A stretch of DNA of 45,912 nt from Spirosoma utsteinense. Its GTDB lineage: Bacteria; Bacteroidota; Bacteroidia; Cytophagales; Spirosomataceae. The notes under the pieces were generated by a model. That model had not been told where the DNA came from and searched no databases. It saw only the letters and a list, made by a program, of their open reading frames with translations. Made by a program: the position numbers and the translations under genes. Shown here in pieces: positions 42,257-45,912 of the stretch. The stretch's first letter is position 1; every line of letters begins with the position of its first letter. The stretch is from NCBI RefSeq assembly GCF_014282275.1, contig NZ_VFIA01000041.1, positions 1 to 45,912 of the forward strand, written 5' to 3'.

Positions 42257-42664
42257 CTAATTTAAACAACGGTAACGCAGGGCAGTAACTGAATTAACCA
42301 GCTGCTGGTAGTTGCCGGCTTTCATTATGAAGGCTTGGGCACCAAGTTCGTAGCTGCTTTTAATGTCGTTTTCCTGCTCTGAACCACTTCGTACGACAAC
42401 GGGTATACCCCGCCACTGACAGTCCTGTTTGAGGAGCTGAAGCACCTGGGTCCCGCTCAAAACGGGTAGGTTCCAGTCCAGTACGATTAAATTTGGTAGT
42501 CTTCCATCCAGGCAATGAGTCAGGTGGGTTACTAACTCGGCTCCATCTGTGAAATAACGCAGCGTGCAGTCGGTATGATGGCGGTTGAAAATTTTTTGCA
42601 GTAAGAAGTGTTCGTCCAGGTCATCGTCGACCAAATAAATCAAGGGCTGAGCGGTAGTATTCAT
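42257..42664 (-). CDS. Single-domain response regulator
   Basis: A 135-residue receiver domain with no output domain. The acidic pocket is VDDDLDE at residues 12-18, the phospho-Asp is 63 (IVLDWNLPVLSG), the switch Ser is in VVRSGS, and the Lys is in FIMKAG. It belongs to the Rcp1/CheY-like group found beside phytochromes and sensor kinases, but no kinase is adjacent. It acts by protein contact. Confidence 0.92.
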   Translation of the reverse strand: MNTTAQPLIYLVDDDLDEHFLLQKIFNRHHTDCTLRYFTDGAELVTHLTHCLDGRLPNLIVLDWNLPVLSGTQVLQLLKQDCQWRGIPVVVRSGSEQENDIKSSYELGAQAFIMKAGNYQQLVNSVTALRYRCLN

Positions 42665-42810
42665 GTGTATAGATTTATTTCTGCAGGGTTTTATTTGATA
42701 TTGTCTTCAAAGTAATGGGGATGAGTTAAATAGTCAACAAAAACATAGACTTAGTCGAACATATCTACTAGTAGGTATGCTTTTCAGTCCGTTTCTACTA
42801 ATCACCTGAC

Positions 42811-42858
42811 AAAAAGCCTGCTGAGAGGATGGACTTATCCGCTTTCGGCAGGCTTTTA
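42811..42858 (-). terminator. Terminator between TonB receptor and response regulator
   Basis: An inverted repeat (aaaagcctgc, 42812-42821, with gcaggctttt, 42848-42857) continues inward through further pairs with wobbles. On the minus strand it ends in a T-run, so it terminates the TonB receptor transcript. Confidence 0.75.
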
Positions 42859-42923
42859 TCAGTACGATGTAGGTGATGGTGTCAAAGTAGCCTGACGAAT
42901 CGGGTAAGGAATATGGCAAGAGG

Positions 42924-45194
42924 TCAGAAAGAATACATCAGACTTAAGCGCGCAAAAAACGGGGTTCCGGGCGTGAAGTGAATCTCATTGACCGGTGCGG
43001 CTTCACCCCGCAGGCGACTCTCCGTGGCGAACTGGGTTTCTTTCCAGCGCGCGTCGAACAGGTTTTGCACCGACAGCCCGAGCGTGTAGTTCCGGTTTGT
43101 ATAGGTAGCCTGTACATCATTGACAAAATAACCCTTCGCCACAAGCGAGTTGTCTTCGTTGGCTGGTCGGTCAGCGATGTACCGGTACCGCAGTGAACCA
43201 CTAAACCCTGCCTTGGTTTGTAGCGACAGCTCCCCAACCGACGTAAAGCGCGGAGCCAACGGCAGGTAGTTCTGTCCTGATTCTGCATCGAGGGAGCGGG
43301 GCTGGGCTGTATTCAGATCGAGATCAGCGTACAGGGATTTAGTAAGCTGGTAGCGTACCGACACATCAACGCCCTTCCGCTGCGTACGCCCCCCCGCTTC
43401 TACGACGCCTTCGTCGCCAACATACACAAACTCCTGCGCCAGCCATAGATACCAGGCGGCTGCGTTGATGAGGAGTTTAGGAAACGGCTTATAAATTACG
43501 CCCAGATCGGACCCGTAAGCCGCCGGCAAAATCTCTCGTCCATTCTGAGGGACCACTACGCGTGCATCGTTTGAGTGAAAGCCTTTGCCCGTATTCAGGT
43601 ATACTTGCAGCCGTTGGTTCGCCGTGTAATATAGATTCAGCTTTGGCGAAACAAGGGCCTGCGTGGCTCGCCCGGTCTGGGGTGTAACCGGGATCCGGTC
43701 GGTGTATTGGCTGCGAAAATAATCTACCCGGAGACCTGCATTGACCGTAAACCGATCCGATAGTTGAATCAGCTCATCGACGTAGACAGCCGCGTTGAGT
43801 TCGTTGATATCGCCATACGTCACCCGTTGCAGCGTTTCCGTACGGTTTTTACTGTACGATAGTTCGGTGGGGGTGTTGCGGCCTGCTGTCATGTCGTGCC
43901 GGTATTGTACCCCCAGCGTGGTTGTCCAGTTGGTGCGCCCAATAGCGTTTTGTGTCGAATAGCTGCCGTTATAGCCGACGATGTTGCGTCGCTCTTTCTG
44001 CCGGATCTGGTCGCCGTTGATCGAGTCGCGGAGAAAAAATGTGAAGTTAGAATACAGTTCGAAGGCATAGTTACTGTAAAACAACTGGTTTTTGATGACG
44101 TGGTCACGGGGCGTCACGGTCGTGAATTGCGCATTGACATTTGTTCGGCTGGTCTCGCCCCCTTCTGTGGGGTCAACGGAGCCGAAAAAGCCGGTTAGGC
44201 CAGAACTAACGGCCCGGTCTGGAATTTGACCCGAGTGGTTCCATTTGCTGTAGAACGTCGAACCTGTCAGCGTCATGTTGGTATTGGCCCCTATATGACC
44301 ATGATATTTGCCCAGCAGGTTCAATCGCCTGAATGCCTGCGGGTTCTCAAAGTAGGAGTTCGTGTAGGAATACTCCGACGCGAGGTAGGCCGATTGGTTT
44401 TTGGCGCGGCCTTTACTGCCGAGTAAATCCAGGCCGGCTACGACGCGGTAGGTATCATACTGTCCGGCTTCCAGTTTCACGAAACTTTTATCCAGCGCCG
44501 TACGGGTTCTGAAATTTACCCAGCCTGCCGTAGCAAAGTTGCCTTTTTCGGTGTGGTACGGTCCTTTTTTGAAGTCAGCCCCTTCAACCAGTTCAGGAAT
44601 CACAAAGTGCAGATCAGCGTAGCCCTGCCCATGTGCGTGTGAGACCATATTCACGGGCATGTCATCTACCGTGAGCCGGATATCGGTTCCGTGATCGAGA
44701 TCAAAGCCGCGTAGAAAAATCTGTTCGGCTTTTCCCCCGCCTGCGTGCTGCCCGATGAACAGGCCCGGTACCATGCGCAAAATTTCCTGCGAGTTGATGA
44801 TGGGCCGCAGTTTGATGTCCAAACTGCTGATCAATTGCTGGTCGTGTGCCCGATGCGATGATACCAGCACCTCGCTCAGTTGAACCGGCGCGTTCGAGAG
44901 CGTTGTTTTTACCAGTGTCGTCTGGTCGTCCTGCACCAGTACGATAACCGTCTGCGCCCCAAAACCAACGTGCGACAGTTCGATTGTATACGACGCGGGG
45001 GTCAATCCGTCGAAGCGATACTGCCCTAACTCATTGGTTAGAGTTGCCTTACCCAGGTCGGATAAACGGACGTTAACTCCCCGCAGCGGCAGGTTAGTGG
45101 CCTGGTCATAGACCGTACCGACCACCTTACCCTGATGAGCGAATGCAGATAAACTGGCGAATAAAAACAAGAAAAAAAGGATACGTCTTTTCAT
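42924..45194 (-). CDS. TonB-dependent receptor, probable metal uptake
   Basis: A 756-residue outer-membrane receptor. I start at the ATG at 45194, which opens a clean signal peptide (MKRRILFFLFLFASLSAFAH). An open frame reaches back to 45335 but lacks a signal. A carboxypeptidase-regulatory domain follows (GTVYDQATNLPLRGVNVRL), then the plug (LRMVPGLFIGQHAGGGKAEQ, FLRGFDLDHGTDIRLTVDD) and a barrel ending in Phe (LSLMYSF). The plug has the HGTD/HAHGQGYAD His-rich stretches seen in metal-type receptors. A small His-rich protein is encoded just upstream, supporting a metal substrate. Confidence 0.9.
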   Translation of the reverse strand: MKRRILFFLFLFASLSAFAHQGKVVGTVYDQATNLPLRGVNVRLSDLGKATLTNELGQYRFDGLTPASYTIELSHVGFGAQTVIVLVQDDQTTLVKTTLSNAPVQLSEVLVSSHRAHDQQLISSLDIKLRPIINSQEILRMVPGLFIGQHAGGGKAEQIFLRGFDLDHGTDIRLTVDDMPVNMVSHAHGQGYADLHFVIPELVEGADFKKGPYHTEKGNFATAGWVNFRTRTALDKSFVKLEAGQYDTYRVVAGLDLLGSKGRAKNQSAYLASEYSYTNSYFENPQAFRRLNLLGKYHGHIGANTNMTLTGSTFYSKWNHSGQIPDRAVSSGLTGFFGSVDPTEGGETSRTNVNAQFTTVTPRDHVIKNQLFYSNYAFELYSNFTFFLRDSINGDQIRQKERRNIVGYNGSYSTQNAIGRTNWTTTLGVQYRHDMTAGRNTPTELSYSKNRTETLQRVTYGDINELNAAVYVDELIQLSDRFTVNAGLRVDYFRSQYTDRIPVTPQTGRATQALVSPKLNLYYTANQRLQVYLNTGKGFHSNDARVVVPQNGREILPAAYGSDLGVIYKPFPKLLINAAAWYLWLAQEFVYVGDEGVVEAGGRTQRKGVDVSVRYQLTKSLYADLDLNTAQPRSLDAESGQNYLPLAPRFTSVGELSLQTKAGFSGSLRYRYIADRPANEDNSLVAKGYFVNDVQATYTNRNYTLGLSVQNLFDARWKETQFATESRLRGEAAPVNEIHFTPGTPFFARLSLMYSF

Positions 45195-45373
45195 TGACGG
45201 GAGAACGGAAGATGACCACTCAGGAACACACGAACACACCTGTGCCACAATTGCTGCACACAATAAGGATCTCAGGAAGCTAGCATTGAACGAGTACGCG
45301 GGCGCAGTGTATCGGCACGTGCGTAGTTGACACACGTGAACGCTACTGTTTCTGCGTATACTACGCTGGAGTG

Positions 45374-45766
45374 TTACCAGGGGGGCTCATCAACAGGGCG
45401 GGCAACGGCAGGCAGGGCGACCGCCAGATACCCACCTACTGACCCTTTGGTCTGGTAGATGGACAGGAAAGAGAAAGAGAGTTTGCCGGGTAGGCAGTGG
45501 GCATCAATCCCGGTTATTTTCAGCGACGGTTGCCTATCGGGCGTGCTGGCGTCGGTGGTTGACTGAACGGTCAGGTCTGACAGTTCGTCGAGGCCCAACT
45601 CCATACCGTCGAAATCCGAATAACGGTCCTGGTGGTGGTGAACCTGGTGGGCATGGGAGTCGGCTGTGGCGAAGCGCGGTTCGTCAGGGGCATTGATAAA
45701 GCCCGTTCCCGCAATGAGCAGGTAGCTGGTAAGCAGCAGCACGGTGAACCAGGCCCGGACGAACAT
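45374..45766 (-). CDS. Small exported His-rich protein, unknown
   Basis: A 130-residue protein from the ATG at 45766, chosen because it begins a hydrophobic leader (MFVRAWFTVLLLTSYLLIAG) and because an upstream start at 45832 would overlap the neighbouring gene. The mature N-terminus has a metal-binding-looking cluster (SHAHQVHHHQDRYSD) and acidic residues (DFDGMELGLDELSD). It lies 179 bases before the TonB receptor gene on the same strand. It could be a metal chaperone or sensor for that receptor; I do not recognise the family. Confidence 0.65.
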   Translation of the reverse strand: MFVRAWFTVLLLTSYLLIAGTGFINAPDEPRFATADSHAHQVHHHQDRYSDFDGMELGLDELSDLTVQSTTDASTPDRQPSLKITGIDAHCLPGKLSFSFLSIYQTKGSVGGYLAVALPAVARPVDEPPW

Positions 45767-45791
45767 GACTAGAGTTGTTAAACGAACGCGT

Positions 45792-45912
45792 CTACAGCGT
45801 AAAATTTGGATTTGTTTTGCGGGCGTCGGCAATTAGTTTGTTGCTGGCTTCGGCATTGCCCATCGCTTTGGCGATAGCGCCGGCACGCTGTAACAATTCG
45901 GGGTCTTTAAGG
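45792..45912 (-). CDS. C-terminal end of a TPR-like protein (partial at window edge)
   Basis: The last 39 residues of a leftward gene that continues beyond the window, stopping at TAG (45792-45794). It reads LKDPELLQRAGAIAKAMGNA then EASNKLIADARKTNPNFTL, an amphipathic helix pair typical of a final tetratricopeptide repeat. Its stop lies 26 bases before the start of the His-rich gene, so it is probably the first gene of the same operon. The function cannot be told from this part. Confidence 0.6.
   Translation of the reverse strand, partial: LKDPELLQRAGAIAKAMGNAEASNKLIADARKTNPNFTL

Overview
The window looks like a chromosomal segment of a Bacteroidota member close to Spirosoma and its relatives (Cytophagales). 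The signs are SusC-like TonB receptors with an N-terminal carboxypeptidase-regulatory domain, a large secreted adhesin with a type IX secretion-like tail, DUF4403, DUF5009 and DUF4153 proteins, REC/kinase/AraC hybrid regulators, weak Shine-Dalgarno signals and a TAnnTTTG promoter element. No rRNA, tRNA or CRISPR array was seen.

Bases 1-4190 are a graveyard of insertion sequences: three IS110-family copies, an IS630-family N-terminal half, an IS5-family C-terminal tail, and an AT-rich beta-barrel gene stranded between them. This is the most unusual part. The transposase remnants are interrupted by short GC-rich blocks of 15-16 bases. Four blocks break the full IS110 copy at 2584-3654; subtracting them leaves exactly 336 codons in one frame with no other damage. 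The same block, identical over 16 bases, sits at the same codon in the second, diverged IS110 copy, and another sits in the IS5 tail. Two inverted copies of a roughly 120-base stem-forming element (E, at 2322-2458 and 3785-3905), with a compensatory change in the stem, flank the full IS110 copy.

From 4192 on the region is ordinary and gene-dense: a zinc alcohol dehydrogenase, an Xre-RES toxin-antitoxin pair, a GH127 arabinofuranosidase, a periplasmic GH37 trehalase, DUF4403 and BrkB membrane proteins, an iron-siderophore pair (TonB receptor plus PepSY protein), an FAD oxidase, and a two-gene phosphorelay (histidine kinase plus REC-kinase-REC-AraC regulator).

Bases 22.6-31.2 kb hold secreted or surface-related genes: two unknown ORFs split by one in-frame TGA, a leucine-rich repeat protein, a phage-tail-collar protein and a 1692-residue Ig-like repeat adhesin. 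Next comes a small sulfation group (APS kinase, Asp/Asn beta-hydroxylase-like enzyme, sulfotransferase), a BLUF photoreceptor, a trehalose-6-phosphate synthase/phosphatase fusion, an orphan CheB with a zinc-binding tail, a SGNH acetylesterase and a DUF5009 acyltransferase-like protein. The right end has a DUF4153 membrane protein, a TetR regulator, a single-domain response regulator, and a TonB receptor downstream of a small His-rich protein, which suggests metal uptake. Trehalose synthesis (cytoplasmic fusion) and breakdown (exported trehalase) are both encoded here.
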